This document shows, one piece after another, positions 44,384 to 53,677 of a DNA stretch of 64,000 nt. The translations under genes were made by a program, and so were the position numbers. The notes below the pieces were generated by a model. It did no database searches. It was not told the DNA's origin and saw only the letters and a program-made list of their open reading frames with translations. The stretch lies in NCBI RefSeq assembly GCF_038397745.1, contig NZ_CP151636.1:3100001-3164000 (forward strand), given 5' to 3'. Each line of letters opens with the position of its first letter. The first letter of the stretch is position 1. The stretch comes from Microbacterium sp. LWH11-1.2 (lineage in GTDB: Bacteria; Actinomycetota; Actinomycetes; Actinomycetales; Microbacteriaceae).

Positions 44384-44701
44384 ATGGGAAGCCTCTACTA
44401 CGGCGATGCCCAGGATCCGATCCAGATCGAGGACCGCGCGCTCGCTCATCTCAAGGTCGTGATCGCCACCAAGCTCCGGCGCAATGAGAGCTTCACGCTG
44501 TCGTGGCGGCATCCGGAGGGCGACACGCCCGGACGATCGACCCTCTGGCTGCATCCCTCCATCCCGCTCCGCTTCGTGTTCCAGGAGCCGGAGACACCGG
44601 AGCTCAGTCGCAGCTGGATCGAGGATCTCGCGCATTCCGCGAACTCCAGCGGAGGCATGATGCTCGTCGACGAGCATCTCGAGAGCGCCGCGTCCGACTG
44701 A
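44384..44701 (+). CDS. Small conserved protein of a Microbacteriaceae family (DUF7882-type)
   Basis: 105 residues starting MGSLYYGD and carrying IEDRALAHLKVVIATKLRRN, then RSTLWLHPSIPLRFVF and ANSSGGMMLVDE. I recognise this layout from short proteins common in Microbacteriaceae and sometimes mislabelled as DNA ligase-like; function unknown. No membrane or signal segment. The ATG has no ribosome-binding site but follows the leader ORF at 44342-44380 closely. Confidence 0.75.
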   Translation: MGSLYYGDAQDPIQIEDRALAHLKVVIATKLRRNESFTLSWRHPEGDTPGRSTLWLHPSIPLRFVFQEPETPELSRSWIEDLAHSANSSGGMMLVDEHLESAASD

Positions 44702-44716
44702 CGACATCACGAACGG

Positions 44717-44790
44717 TAGGGCGGGCGGGACTTGAACCCGCGATCGTTGGGTTATGAGCCCACTGCCTTAACCAGCTTGGCCACCGCCCC
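44717..44790 (-). tRNA. tRNA with CAT anticodon (tRNA-Met or tRNA-Ile2)
   Basis: On the minus strand acceptor arms GGGGCGG/CCGCCCT pair (one G-U), T-arm is GCGGG-TTCAAGT-CCCGC, and the anticodon stem TGGG/CCCA carries loop CTCATAA, anticodon CAT. The acceptor does not show the C1 mismatch of initiator tRNA, so it is elongator Met or lysidine-modified Ile2. CCA is not fully encoded. Confidence 0.93.
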
Positions 44791-44821
44791 GTACGCGCTC
44801 CAGCCTAGCGGCCGGTCCGGG

Positions 44822-45358
44822 TCACACCGGAGACGCGGCGGCGTGCGTCTGCAGGTGGCCCAGGTAGATCTCGGCGTTGGCGACCAACCCGGCACGCTCC
44901 TCCTCGCTGAGCGACCGGCGCACCTTCGCGGGGACGCCGGCGACGAGGGACCCCGCCGGGATCTCCGTGCCGCCGAGCACGACGGCGCCGCCCGCGATCA
45001 GGCATCCCTCGCCGATCACGGCACCGCTGAGGATCACCGACCCCATTCCGATGAGCGAGCCGTCGCCGATGGTGCAGCCGTGCACGACCGCGTTGTGTCC
45101 GATCGACACCTTCGATCCCACGACCACGGGGTGGCCGGCATCCACGTGCACCGACACGTTGTCCTGCACGTTGCTGCCCGGCCCGATGACGATCCCGGCG
45201 GAGTCACCGCGGAGCACCGCGTTGTACCAGACGCTGGCGCCGGCCGCGAGGGCGACGTCGCCGACGACGCGCGCGCCGGCCGCGACGAACGCGGAGGCGT
45301 CGATCGACGGCGTGCTGTTCGGCAGAGCGAGAACGGAGGCGTCTGAGGCGATGGTCAT
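44822..45358 (-). CDS. Gamma-class carbonic anhydrase-like left-handed beta-helix protein
   Basis: 178 residues made of hexapeptide repeats. Metal-type histidines occur at VSVHVDAG, SIGHNAVVHG, as in gamma carbonic anhydrases and the PaaY/YrdA group. Enzymatic activity is not certain for many members. A 12-base-arm inverted repeat sits 15 bases upstream of the ATG. Divergent from dps. Confidence 0.9.
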   Translation of the reverse strand: MTIASDASVLALPNSTPSIDASAFVAAGARVVGDVALAAGASVWYNAVLRGDSAGIVIGPGSNVQDNVSVHVDAGHPVVVGSKVSIGHNAVVHGCTIGDGSLIGMGSVILSGAVIGEGCLIAGGAVVLGGTEIPAGSLVAGVPAKVRRSLSEEERAGLVANAEIYLGHLQTHAAASPV

Positions 45359-45372
45359 GAGGTGAGACTACC

Positions 45373-45402
45373 CTCACTTCCGCGGAATCACGCGGAAGTG
45401 AG
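45373..45402. promoter_or_regulatory. Perfect 12-bp inverted repeat in the carbonic anhydrase-dps intergenic gap
   Basis: CTCACTTCCGCG and CGCGGAAGTGAG flank a six-base spacer. It begins 15 bases from the carbonic anhydrase ATG, so it is either an operator or a stem in that gene's 5' leader. The 5' position excludes a terminator for either divergent gene. Confidence 0.7.
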
Positions 45403-45488
45403 CCGAGCCTCAGCTTGCTTGCGGAATGTCTGAGCGTGAGTAGCGTTGTCTTCAACAGATACGAGATTTCCCTCTTGAGGAGCAGAAG

Positions 45489-45974
45489 ATGAGCAAGGCA
45501 CAGACCGTTTCCACCACCGCTGTCGACCCGACCGTCGCCGCCGGCGCCGCGCAGTTCCTCTCCCCCGTCGTGCTCGGCCTCCAGGCGCTGACCGTCAACG
45601 GCAAGCAGGCCCACTGGCACGTCCGTGGCGCGAACTTCGTCGGCGTCCACGAGCTGCTCGACACGATCGTCGCCCACGCGGGTGACTTCGCCGACACCGC
45701 CGCGGAGCGCATCGTCGCCCTCGGGCTCCCGATCGACGCCCGCGTGAGCGCTGTGGCGGCGAAGGCCGGAGCGACGGGTGTCCCCGCCGGCTTCACCCAG
45801 TCGGACGAGCTCATCCGTGCCGTCATCGCCGATATCGATGCCATCCTCGTCGATGTCCGCGCCGCCGTCGACGGCCTCGACGAGGTCGACCTGACGAGCC
45901 AGGACGTCGCGATCGAGATCCAGCGCGGCCTCGACAAGGACCGCTGGTTCCTCGTCTCGCACATCGCGGCCTGA
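45489..45974 (+). CDS. dps: Dps-family DNA-protection ferritin
   Basis: 161 residues. Intersubunit ferroxidase residues lie in KQAHWHVRGANFVGVHELLD and HAGDFADTAAERI. Dps forms a dodecamer that stores iron, consumes peroxide and may coat DNA. TTGAGGAGC precedes the ATG. A terminator follows at 45989-46026. Confidence 0.95.
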   Translation: MSKAQTVSTTAVDPTVAAGAAQFLSPVVLGLQALTVNGKQAHWHVRGANFVGVHELLDTIVAHAGDFADTAAERIVALGLPIDARVSAVAAKAGATGVPAGFTQSDELIRAVIADIDAILVDVRAAVDGLDEVDLTSQDVAIEIQRGLDKDRWFLVSHIAA

Positions 45975-45988
45975 CGCAGCAGCACTCG

Positions 45989-46026
45989 GAAGGGCGGTCC
46001 TCGGTATCACCGGGGCCCGCCCTTTC
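45989..46026. terminator. Terminator after dps
   Basis: Arms GAAGGGCGG and CCGCCCTTTC enclose a GC-rich inner loop; the 3' arm ends in CTTTC. Also follows the convergent amidohydrolase gene. Confidence 0.82.
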
Positions 46027-46042
46027 GCGTGTGCGGAGTCCG

Positions 46043-47539
46043 CTACTGCGCGTAGGTGACGCGTCCGCCGAGAATCGTCGCGACGACCGGCATCTCACGC
46101 AGACCCGGTGCTGTCGCCGTGCGCGGGTCCTCGCCGCAGAGCACGATGTCGGCGACCTCGCCCGGTCGGAGTGCGGAACGCACGCTCGCCTCGATCGCCT
46201 GATCGACCGTCAGCGTCTCCTCGGGATGCCAGGGTGCGCGGTCGTCGTCGGTCCGGGATACGGCGGCGGATATCGCCTGCCACGGGTCGAGGTCCGCGAC
46301 GGGCGCATCGGAGCCGAACCGCAGCTCCGCTCCGGCATTGCGCAACGACGCGAGCGGGTAGCTGATCGCCGTCTGCTCCGCCCAGTGCCGCGCCACGAGG
46401 TCGCGGTCGTCGAGCGCGTGCTGCGGCTGCACGCTCGCGGCGACGCCGAGCCGCGCGAACCGGGCGAGATCGGCGTGGCGCACGAGTTGCGCGTGCTCGA
46501 TGGTGCCGACAGCCCCGGCGACCGTGAAGGCGTCGAGCGCCGAGGTCGTCGCGCGGTCGCCGATCGCGTGCACCGCGGCGGCCAGACCGGCGCCGGTGGC
46601 GCGGGTCAGCAGCTCCACCAGTGCGTCCGGCGAGACCGTCAGCATCCCGAAGTCGTGCGGGTCGCCGGGATAGGCGTGCGAACACGCGGCCGTCCTGGTG
46701 CCGAGCGAGCCGTCGGTGATCACCTTGAGGGAGCCCACGCGGATGAGTCCGCGTCCCGCTTCCGGGCCGTCAGGGTCCTCGTGGACCTCGCCTGTCCGCA
46801 GACCGGACGCGATCGCTCGATCGAGGTCGAACGGGTATACCGCGAACTCGACGCGATGCGCGGCGAGCCCGGCGGCGACCCGTCGTGGCCAGGCGTCGGC
46901 GTTCCAGGCCATGTCGAAGTCGACGAGGCCGGTGATGCCTCGCGCTGCGGCGCGTTCACCCGCGCTCCGCACCGCCCGGTCGCCGTGCACGGGATCGGCG
47001 GCGTTGAGACGCCGGGAGATCTCGAACGCGTCCTCTTCGCGCAGCATCCCGTCCGGGCTCCGGAATCCCTCGCGGGCGAGCGCGGCGGAGTTCAGCCACA
47101 CGCTGTGCACGTCGGCGTTGATGAGATAGGCGGGCACGGCTCCTGTCGCAGCATCCAGGAGCTCGAGGGACGGTGCATCCGTCCAGAGCGCATCCCGGAA
47201 ACCGCTGCCCACACGTCGTCCGTCCGGGAGCAGCCGCGCTTCGCTCATGAGCTGTGCTGCCGCCGCGGCCGAGCCAGCCTCTCCGAGCGGTGCGCGCTCC
47301 TCGGCCAGCGCCCACTGCACGGTGTGCACGTGATTGTCCCAGAGCCCCGGGATCGCCCAGGCGCCGCCCGCATCCACGACCTCGCCTCTGGCCGACAGCG
47401 CCCCGGTCGGCGCGATGTCGGCGATCCGACCGTCCTCGAGGAAGATGTCGACCGGTTCGTCATCGATCAGGAACTCGCGGCCGGGGCCCGCGATCCGTGC
47501 GGCTCGGACGGTACCGACGACCGTCTCCCGCTCGGTCAA
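46043..47539 (-). CDS. Metal-dependent amidohydrolase (YtcJ-like)
   Basis: 498 residues. Metal motif WDNHVHT near residue 68, then H in VHAIGDRA and EHAQLV, and D in GSDAPVADLD. Such enzymes hydrolyse amides, ureas or N-acyl compounds; substrate unknown. TTG start at 47537-47539 overlaps the PaiB-like stop (TTGA) and has GGAG seven bases upstream, so the two genes are coupled. Confidence 0.88.
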   Translation of the reverse strand: MTERETVVGTVRAARIAGPGREFLIDDEPVDIFLEDGRIADIAPTGALSARGEVVDAGGAWAIPGLWDNHVHTVQWALAEERAPLGEAGSAAAAAQLMSEARLLPDGRRVGSGFRDALWTDAPSLELLDAATGAVPAYLINADVHSVWLNSAALAREGFRSPDGMLREEDAFEISRRLNAADPVHGDRAVRSAGERAAARGITGLVDFDMAWNADAWPRRVAAGLAAHRVEFAVYPFDLDRAIASGLRTGEVHEDPDGPEAGRGLIRVGSLKVITDGSLGTRTAACSHAYPGDPHDFGMLTVSPDALVELLTRATGAGLAAAVHAIGDRATTSALDAFTVAGAVGTIEHAQLVRHADLARFARLGVAASVQPQHALDDRDLVARHWAEQTAISYPLASLRNAGAELRFGSDAPVADLDPWQAISAAVSRTDDDRAPWHPEETLTVDQAIEASVRSALRPGEVADIVLCGEDPRTATAPGLREMPVVATILGGRVTYAQ

Positions 47540-48177
47540 CGCTGTGCTCCCGTGCGCGCGTCCTGCGCGCGGCGCATCTCCGCGGCGAGTTCGCGGTTCG
47601 CGTACGGACCGTCCTCCGACAGCGCGGAGATCACCGCCTCGATCGTCTCCGCCGGCTTGTTCTGGCTGAGCTTCCGCTTCGCGACCACCCGCGTCGGCGT
47701 CAGGCGGAAGCCCACCGTGCCGGCGGCCAGACGCTGCACGAAAGCAGGGTCGTTCGGTCGCTCCCACATCAGCCGGGGATCCGGCATCCGCTCCTCGAAG
47801 CGCTGGACCAGACGATCGAGCACCTCGAGGTTCTCCTCGTCGCTCAGGATCTCCGGCACGCCGGAGAGGTGCACGGCCGTGTAGTTCCAGGTCGGAACCG
47901 CCTGCACATCGCCGTACCAGCCGGGCGACACGTAGCCGTGCGGCCCCTGGAAGATCACCAGCAGCTCGCGGTCCCCCATGCCGTGGATCAGGTCGTCGGG
48001 GCGACCGACGTGACCCACGACCGTGAGGTCGTCCCGCGAATCGTCCAGCAGCACCACGTAGTGCGAGGCGACGAGTCCATCTTCACCTGCGCTGACGATG
48101 TTCGCCCACGGATTGGCGTCGACCACGCGACGCATCTCGGTGACGTCGGCCAGGGTGAAGCTCGGATTCTGTCGCAT
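47536..48177 (-). CDS. PaiB-family FMN-binding protein
   Basis: 213 residues with PaiB signatures: SHYVVLLDD, GHVGRPDDLI, FQGPHGYVSPGWY and VPTWNYTAVHLSG. Family members bind flavin; B. subtilis PaiB was first described as a negative regulator of sporulation and protease genes. No HTH is seen, so enzyme-like or ligand-sensing function is more likely. Coupled to the amidohydrolase gene. Confidence 0.9.
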   Translation of the reverse strand: MRQNPSFTLADVTEMRRVVDANPWANIVSAGEDGLVASHYVVLLDDSRDDLTVVGHVGRPDDLIHGMGDRELLVIFQGPHGYVSPGWYGDVQAVPTWNYTAVHLSGVPEILSDEENLEVLDRLVQRFEERMPDPRLMWERPNDPAFVQRLAAGTVGFRLTPTRVVAKRKLSQNKPAETIEAVISALSEDGPYANRELAAEMRRAQDARTGAQR

Positions 48178-48200
48178 GAATCCAGCCTAGAGCGGGTCGG

Positions 48201-49199
48201 TCACGCCTGGCAGCGAGGACACCAGTACAGCTTGCGCGCGCCGATCTCCTCGAGAGCGATCTCGGTGCCGCACACGCGGCACGGCAGACCTGCACGGTGA
48301 TAGACCCAGTGGCGATCGTCTCGGCTCGCCATGGCGGCCCGGTACTCGTCCGGCGACAGATCATCCATCGTCATCATCTGGCCGGTCTCGACGCCGATCG
48401 CGAGCAGCCGCACCCAGTCGTGCCACAGCGCGCGGACGATCTCCTCCGGCACGTCGCGGCCGGGTGTGTGCGGGTTGAGGCGCTGTCGGTAGAGCATCTC
48501 CGCACGGTAGACGTTGCCGATGCCGCTCACGACCGACTGGTCCATCAGCAGCAGCGCGATGACGGTCTGCGTCTTGCCGACGGCTCGGACGAACCGCTCC
48601 TCGTTCTCGACCGGATCTCCGACGAGCGGATCGGGGCCGAGCTTCGCGACGGTCGCCAGCATCTCGTCAGGAGTCTGGAGGACGCAGGCGGTCGGCCCGC
48701 GCAGGTCGGCCGCCGTGATGTCGGTCATCAGCCGCAGGCGCACCTGACCGACGATCGGAGGCGGCCACTGCATGCCGTCGTCGGCCAGACCCTTGGTCTG
48801 CTCCGACATCCGCACATGCACGCGCGTGCGCCGCGGGGCGCCGATCGAGGACAGGGAGTTCTCTCCGGCACCGTCGAGGATCGGTTCGTCCAGGACGGTG
48901 CCGCGCTGATTGGTCTGCCCCATCCGGCCGTTGGCAGAGGCGATCGTGGGGTCGAGGAGGATCTCCCCCGCGAAGTCCCACGCGCCGTAGAGGCCCAGGT
49001 GCACGCGCAGCCAGAGGTCGCCTTCCGCCTCGAGGAACATCTGCTTGCCCACGGCCTTGACGCTCACCACGGCCCGACCGTCGAGAACGGCCGCGCCCTC
49101 GGCGAACCGTCCCTGCGGACTCGAGGCCCGCAGGGTCTTGCCCACGAAGTTCCGGTCGAACTGTCGGGCGATGCGGTGGACGGAATGCCCCTCGGGCAT
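48201..49199 (-). CDS. Fpg/Nei-family DNA glycosylase
   Basis: 332 residues. MPEGHSVHR supplies the catalytic Pro and Glu; a central helix-two-turn-helix segment SGIGNVYRAEMLY and a C-terminal zinc finger CRVC...CPRC complete the family. The MPEGHS start and length match actinobacterial Nei2-type enzymes that excise oxidised pyrimidines. One base separates it from rpiB upstream, an order common in actinobacteria. Confidence 0.93.
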   Translation of the reverse strand: MPEGHSVHRIARQFDRNFVGKTLRASSPQGRFAEGAAVLDGRAVVSVKAVGKQMFLEAEGDLWLRVHLGLYGAWDFAGEILLDPTIASANGRMGQTNQRGTVLDEPILDGAGENSLSSIGAPRRTRVHVRMSEQTKGLADDGMQWPPPIVGQVRLRLMTDITAADLRGPTACVLQTPDEMLATVAKLGPDPLVGDPVENEERFVRAVGKTQTVIALLLMDQSVVSGIGNVYRAEMLYRQRLNPHTPGRDVPEEIVRALWHDWVRLLAIGVETGQMMTMDDLSPDEYRAAMASRDDRHWVYHRAGLPCRVCGTEIALEEIGARKLYWCPRCQA

Positions 49200-49200
49200 G

Positions 49201-49686
49201 TCAGCCCCTCGGGTCCGGGAGGAGCGAGCCGTCGCGCTCGAAGTCCGCGATCTGTCCGATCCGACGCACATGGCGCTCCTCACCGGAGAACGGCGTCGCG
49301 ATGAACCGGTCGATCAGCGCGGTCACCTCCTCGTAGGTGTGCTGCCGTGCGCCGATCGAGATCACGTTGGCGTCGTTGTGCTCGCGCGCCAGCTCCGCCG
49401 TCGAGAGGTTCCACACGAGAGCCGCCCGGATGCCCTGCACCTTGTTCGCCGCGATCTGCTCGCCGTTGCCGGAGCCGCCGAACACGATGCCGAGCGCCTC
49501 CACCCCCGCCGCCTGGTCGGCGACGACCGCCTGCGCCGCTCGGATGCAGAACGCGGGGTAGTCGTCGACGGCGTCGTAGACGATCGGACCGTGATCGATG
49601 ACGTCATGTCCGCCGCTGCGCAGGTGGTCCTGCAGCTGCGTGGAGAAGTCGAGACCTGCGTGGTCGGTGGCGATGTGGATGCGCAT
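49201..49686 (-). CDS. rpiB: Ribose-5-phosphate isomerase B
   Basis: 161 residues. Active-site loop GGSGNGEQIAANK has glutamate, as in mycobacterial RpiB, where a Cys is found in the E. coli type. N-terminal IHIATDHAG binds the phosphate. Interconverts ribose-5-P and ribulose-5-P. An extra in-frame ATG nine bases upstream is possible. Upstream of nei-type gene in the same unit. Confidence 0.95.
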   Translation of the reverse strand: MRIHIATDHAGLDFSTQLQDHLRSGGHDVIDHGPIVYDAVDDYPAFCIRAAQAVVADQAAGVEALGIVFGGSGNGEQIAANKVQGIRAALVWNLSTAELAREHNDANVISIGARQHTYEEVTALIDRFIATPFSGEERHVRRIGQIADFERDGSLLPDPRG

Positions 49687-49724
49687 GGCTCCCATCCTAG
49701 AAGCGGCGGACGCCGGACGGGATG

Positions 49725-50909
49725 TCAGGGTGCGACGCCCGCGGCGGCCGGCTTGAATCCCGCGCGGATGTTCTCGCAGCATCCGGGACGGCAGACGTCG
49801 AAGCCGCCCGGGAGCGCGGTGACGTGCGCGCGCTCCTCGTTGGGCCGGCCCTGGAGCCGCTCCTCGATCAGATCGACGATCCCGGCCACGAACGACGGGG
49901 AGACACCCGGCGTGGGAGTGCGCGTGAACGCGAGCCCCGCCTCTTCCGCGGCCTCGGCCGCCTCCGTGTCGAGGTCCCACAGGACCTCCATGTGATCGCT
50001 CATGAACCCGACGGGGACGACGGCCACGGCCTTGCGCCCGCGGGCGGGCAGCTCGCCGATCACGTCGCAGACGTCGGGGTCGAGCCAGGGCTGGGATGCG
50101 GGCCCGGAACGCGACTGGTACACGAGCTCCCAGGAGACGTCCGCCGCAGCAGGCACGCTCGCGCGGACGCGATCCATGACCCACGCGGCCACCGCCAGGT
50201 GCTGCGCCGCATAGGCTCCGCCCTCACCCCAGTCGATGTCACGCGCGCCCGACCGCTCCGCGTCGGCCGTGGGGATGCTGTGCGTCGAGAAGAGGATCTG
50301 GATGTCGGAGGCGGCGATGCCCGCGGCGAGGAAGCCCTCGACGGCCTCGCGCACCCCGGTCTCGAAGGCCTCGACGAAGCCCGGGTGGTCGTAGAAGGGG
50401 CGGATCTTGTCGATCGTGACGGTCTCGCCCAGGCCGGTGTCCTCCAGGACCCGTGCGAAGTCCTCGCGGTACTGACGGCAGCTGGAGAACGAGCTGTAGG
50501 CGCTCGTCGCGAAGGCGAGGAGCGTGTTGTGCCCCTGGGCCGAGGCCTCCGTGACGACCTCGTCGAGATACGGGGCCCAGTTCCGATTGCCCCAGTAGAC
50601 GGGGAGGTCGATCCCGCGAGCAGCCAGCTCCGCCTCCAGCGCCTCCTTGAGCACACGGTTCTGGCCGTTGATCGGGCTCACACCGCCGAAGTGGCGATAG
50701 TGGTGTGCGACCTCCTCCAGGCGCTCGTCCGGGATGCCACGCCCTCTCGTGACGTTGCGGAGGAACGGGATCACGTCGTCCTGCCCCTCCGGTCCCCCGA
50801 AGCCCGCCAGCAGGATGCCGTCGTACGCGACCGGGGTCGTCACGAAGGGGGCACCGCCGGCAGCGGCAGGCGAGGCAAAGAGGACGGTGTTCGGCTCGAT
50901 CGCAGTCAC
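49725..50909 (-). CDS. cpfC: Coproporphyrin III ferrochelatase with C-terminal Fe-S cysteines
   Basis: 394 residues. Ferrochelatase core with LLAGFGGPE, GGVSPINGQN, the active His in STHSIP, and VVPVGFMSDHMEVLWDLD. The C-terminal CRPGCCEN gives the cysteine set that ligates [2Fe-2S] in actinobacterial enzymes. In actinobacteria this acts on coproporphyrin III rather than protoporphyrin. GTG start with GGGAG upstream. Confidence 0.93.
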   Translation of the reverse strand: MTAIEPNTVLFASPAAAGGAPFVTTPVAYDGILLAGFGGPEGQDDVIPFLRNVTRGRGIPDERLEEVAHHYRHFGGVSPINGQNRVLKEALEAELAARGIDLPVYWGNRNWAPYLDEVVTEASAQGHNTLLAFATSAYSSFSSCRQYREDFARVLEDTGLGETVTIDKIRPFYDHPGFVEAFETGVREAVEGFLAAGIAASDIQILFSTHSIPTADAERSGARDIDWGEGGAYAAQHLAVAAWVMDRVRASVPAAADVSWELVYQSRSGPASQPWLDPDVCDVIGELPARGRKAVAVVPVGFMSDHMEVLWDLDTEAAEAAEEAGLAFTRTPTPGVSPSFVAGIVDLIEERLQGRPNEERAHVTALPGGFDVCRPGCCENIRAGFKPAAAGVAP

Positions 50910-51033
50910 TCTCCCATCCTTTCACCTCTCCGGCGTGAGGGCGTCCGCTGCTCTGGCGTAGGCTGTCAGGGTTGCCGTCGGCGCCAACTGCGCCCGACTC
51001 CGGTGACATCCCCTCACCCCTGGGAGTACATCT

Positions 51034-53586
51034 GTGCCTGGAGAGAACCTCACCCGCATCGAAGCGCAGGAGCGCCGCGACGTCGTCGACACCCAGTCGT
51101 ACGAGGTGGCCCTCGATCTGACCAAGGGTGCCGAGGTCTTCGGCTCCCGCAGCGTCGTGCGCTTCAGCGCGACCCCTGAGAGCTTCACCTTCATCGATCT
51201 GATCGCGCGCGAGGTCCGCGAGATCTCCCTCAACGGCGAGCAGCTCGATCCCGACGAGGTCTTCGCCGATTCGCGCATCGCCCTCACGGGGCTCCAGGCG
51301 GAGAACGTGCTGGTCGTCGACGCGGACTGCCTGTACACGAACACCGGAGAGGGACTGCACCGCTTCGTCGATCCGGTCGACGACGAGGTCTACCTCTACT
51401 CCCAGTTCGAGGTCCCGGACTCCCGTCGCGTGTTCGCGGTCTTCGAGCAGCCCGATCTGAAGGCCACGTTCCAGTTCACGATCACGGCGCCTTCGGCGTG
51501 GAAGGTCGTCTCCAACTCGCCGACGCCCGAGCCGATCGTCCACGACGACGACTCGATCGCGACCTGGGGCTTCGAGCCCACTCCCCGCATCTCCTCGTAC
51601 ATCACGGCGCTCGTCGCAGGGCCGTACGAATCGACATTCTCGGAGCTGACGAGCGCGTCCGGCCGGGTCATCCCCCTCGGCGTCTACGGCCGCAAGAGCC
51701 TGTGGCAGCACCTCGATGCGGACTACATCTTCGACAAGACCCGCGAGGGCTTCGCCTACTACGAGTCGAAGTTCGGCGTGCCGTATCCGTTCGCGAAGTA
51801 CGACCAGCTCTTCGTGCCCGAGTTCAACGCCGGCGCGATGGAGAACGCGGGCGCCGTCACGTTCACCGAGACCTACGTGTTCCGCAGCAAGGTGACCGAC
51901 GCCGTCAAGGAGCGCCGTGTCGTCACGATCCTGCATGAGCTGGCGCACATGTGGTTCGGCGACCTGGTCACCATGAAGTGGTGGAACGACCTCTGGCTCA
52001 ACGAGTCGTTCGCCGAGTGGGCGTCGACCATCGCCACCGCCGAGGCCACCGAGTGGACCGAGGCCTGGACCACGTTCAACGCCATGGAGAAGACCTGGGC
52101 GTACCGCCAGGACCAGCTTCCCTCCACGCATCCGATCGTCGCCGAGATCAACGACCTCGAGGACGTGCAGGTCAACTTCGACGGGATCACCTACGCCAAG
52201 GGCGGCTCCGTCCTCAAGCAGCTCGCCGCCTGGGTCGGGATCGAGGCGTTCTTCGGCGGCGTCTCGCAGTACTTCCAGAAGCACTCCTGGGGCAACACCG
52301 AGCTGAGCGACCTGCTCTCCGAGCTCGAGGCCACGAGCGGTCGCGACCTCAGCACCTGGTCGAAGAAGTGGCTCGAGACCGCGGGCGTCAACACCCTGGA
52401 GCCGGTCATCGCCGAAGGCGGCGACGGCACCATCTCGCGGTTCGCCGTCACCCAGACGGCACCGGCGGACTACCCGACGATCCGTCCGCACCGCCTCGGC
52501 ATCGGCTTCTACACGCTGACCGACGGATCGCTCACGCGCACGCACTACGTCGAGGTCGATGTCGACGGAGACCGCACGGAGGTGCCGGAGCTGCAGGGCA
52601 TCAAGCGCCCCGATCTGGTGCTTCTCAACGACAACGATCTCGCCTACGCCAAGATCCGTCTCGACGAGAAGTCGCTGGCCACCGCGATCGCCCACCTCGC
52701 CGACATCCATGACCCGCTGGCCCGCTCGCTGGTGTGGGGCGCGGCCTGGGATCAGACGCGCGACGCCGAGACCCCGGCATCCGACTACATCGACCTCGTG
52801 CTGGGCAACATCGGCCGCGAGACGGAGTCCACGACCGTCCGCACCACGCTCGGGCAGCTGCGGACCGCGGCGACGCTCTACGTGGCACCCGCCGACCGCG
52901 AGGCCGCTCGTCTGAAGGTCGCCGACGGCATCTGGGCCCTCGCCGAGGCCGCCGAGCCCGGCAGCGACAGCCAGCTGCAGTTCGTCACCGCCTTCGCGAA
53001 CGCCCTCGTCACGCCCGAGCACGCCGGGATCGTCGGGCGCCTGCGCTCCGGCGAGGAGACCCTCCCCGGGCTCGAGATCGACGCCGACCTGAACTGGCAG
53101 CTGCTCGTCGGCCTCGCCACCATCGGTGCGACGGATGCCGGGTCCATCGATGCCGCCCTTGCCGCGGACAACACCGCCAAGGGCGGCGAGTTCGCGGCCC
53201 AGGCCCGTGCCGCCCTCCCCGACGCGGCGTCCAAGAAGGCCGCGTGGGCCTCGCTCGTCGAACGCGACGATGCTCCCAACACGATCGTCCGATCGGCAGC
53301 GCTCGGCTTCGTCCACCCCGCCGGAGCCGCGGCCCTGCGCGAGTTCGTGCCGGCGTACTTCGACATGCTGCTCCCCGTCTGGGAGTCGCGCTCGTACCAG
53401 ATCGCGCAGTACCTCGTCGTCGGGCTGTTCCCGACGGCACTCGCGGACATCGCGTTGCGTGACGCCACACGCGCCTGGCTCGCCGAGAACCAGGATGCCG
53501 CGCCGGCGCTGCGTCGGCTCGTCCTGGAGAACCTGGCCGACGTCGAGCGCGCGCTGGCCGCGCAGTCGCGCGACGCGGACGACTGA
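51034..53586 (+). CDS. pepN: Aminopeptidase N (M1 metallopeptidase)
   Basis: 850 residues. Exopeptidase motif GAMEN at 267-271, zinc site HELAH at 301-305 with Glu324 in NESFAEW, and the C-terminal ERAP1-like helical domain. Removes N-terminal residues from peptides in the cytoplasm. GTG start with GGGAG seven bases upstream. A terminator hairpin follows at 53596-53627. Confidence 0.96.
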   Translation: MPGENLTRIEAQERRDVVDTQSYEVALDLTKGAEVFGSRSVVRFSATPESFTFIDLIAREVREISLNGEQLDPDEVFADSRIALTGLQAENVLVVDADCLYTNTGEGLHRFVDPVDDEVYLYSQFEVPDSRRVFAVFEQPDLKATFQFTITAPSAWKVVSNSPTPEPIVHDDDSIATWGFEPTPRISSYITALVAGPYESTFSELTSASGRVIPLGVYGRKSLWQHLDADYIFDKTREGFAYYESKFGVPYPFAKYDQLFVPEFNAGAMENAGAVTFTETYVFRSKVTDAVKERRVVTILHELAHMWFGDLVTMKWWNDLWLNESFAEWASTIATAEATEWTEAWTTFNAMEKTWAYRQDQLPSTHPIVAEINDLEDVQVNFDGITYAKGGSVLKQLAAWVGIEAFFGGVSQYFQKHSWGNTELSDLLSELEATSGRDLSTWSKKWLETAGVNTLEPVIAEGGDGTISRFAVTQTAPADYPTIRPHRLGIGFYTLTDGSLTRTHYVEVDVDGDRTEVPELQGIKRPDLVLLNDNDLAYAKIRLDEKSLATAIAHLADIHDPLARSLVWGAAWDQTRDAETPASDYIDLVLGNIGRETESTTVRTTLGQLRTAATLYVAPADREAARLKVADGIWALAEAAEPGSDSQLQFVTAFANALVTPEHAGIVGRLRSGEETLPGLEIDADLNWQLLVGLATIGATDAGSIDAALAADNTAKGGEFAAQARAALPDAASKKAAWASLVERDDAPNTIVRSAALGFVHPAGAAALREFVPAYFDMLLPVWESRSYQIAQYLVVGLFPTALADIALRDATRAWLAENQDAAPALRRLVLENLADVERALAAQSRDADD

Positions 53587-53595
53587 TCACCGTAC

Positions 53596-53627
53596 AGCCT
53601 CAGCGTCCGGCAGCGGGCGCTGAGGCT
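53596..53627. terminator. Terminator after pepN
   Basis: AGCCTCAGCG and CGCTGAGGCT form a perfect ten-base stem with a 12-base loop, followed by GTT. Confidence 0.82.
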
Positions 53628-53677
53628 GTTCGGCATCCAGCCCGCGCAGAGGCCCGATCGCTAGGATCGGAGTGATG

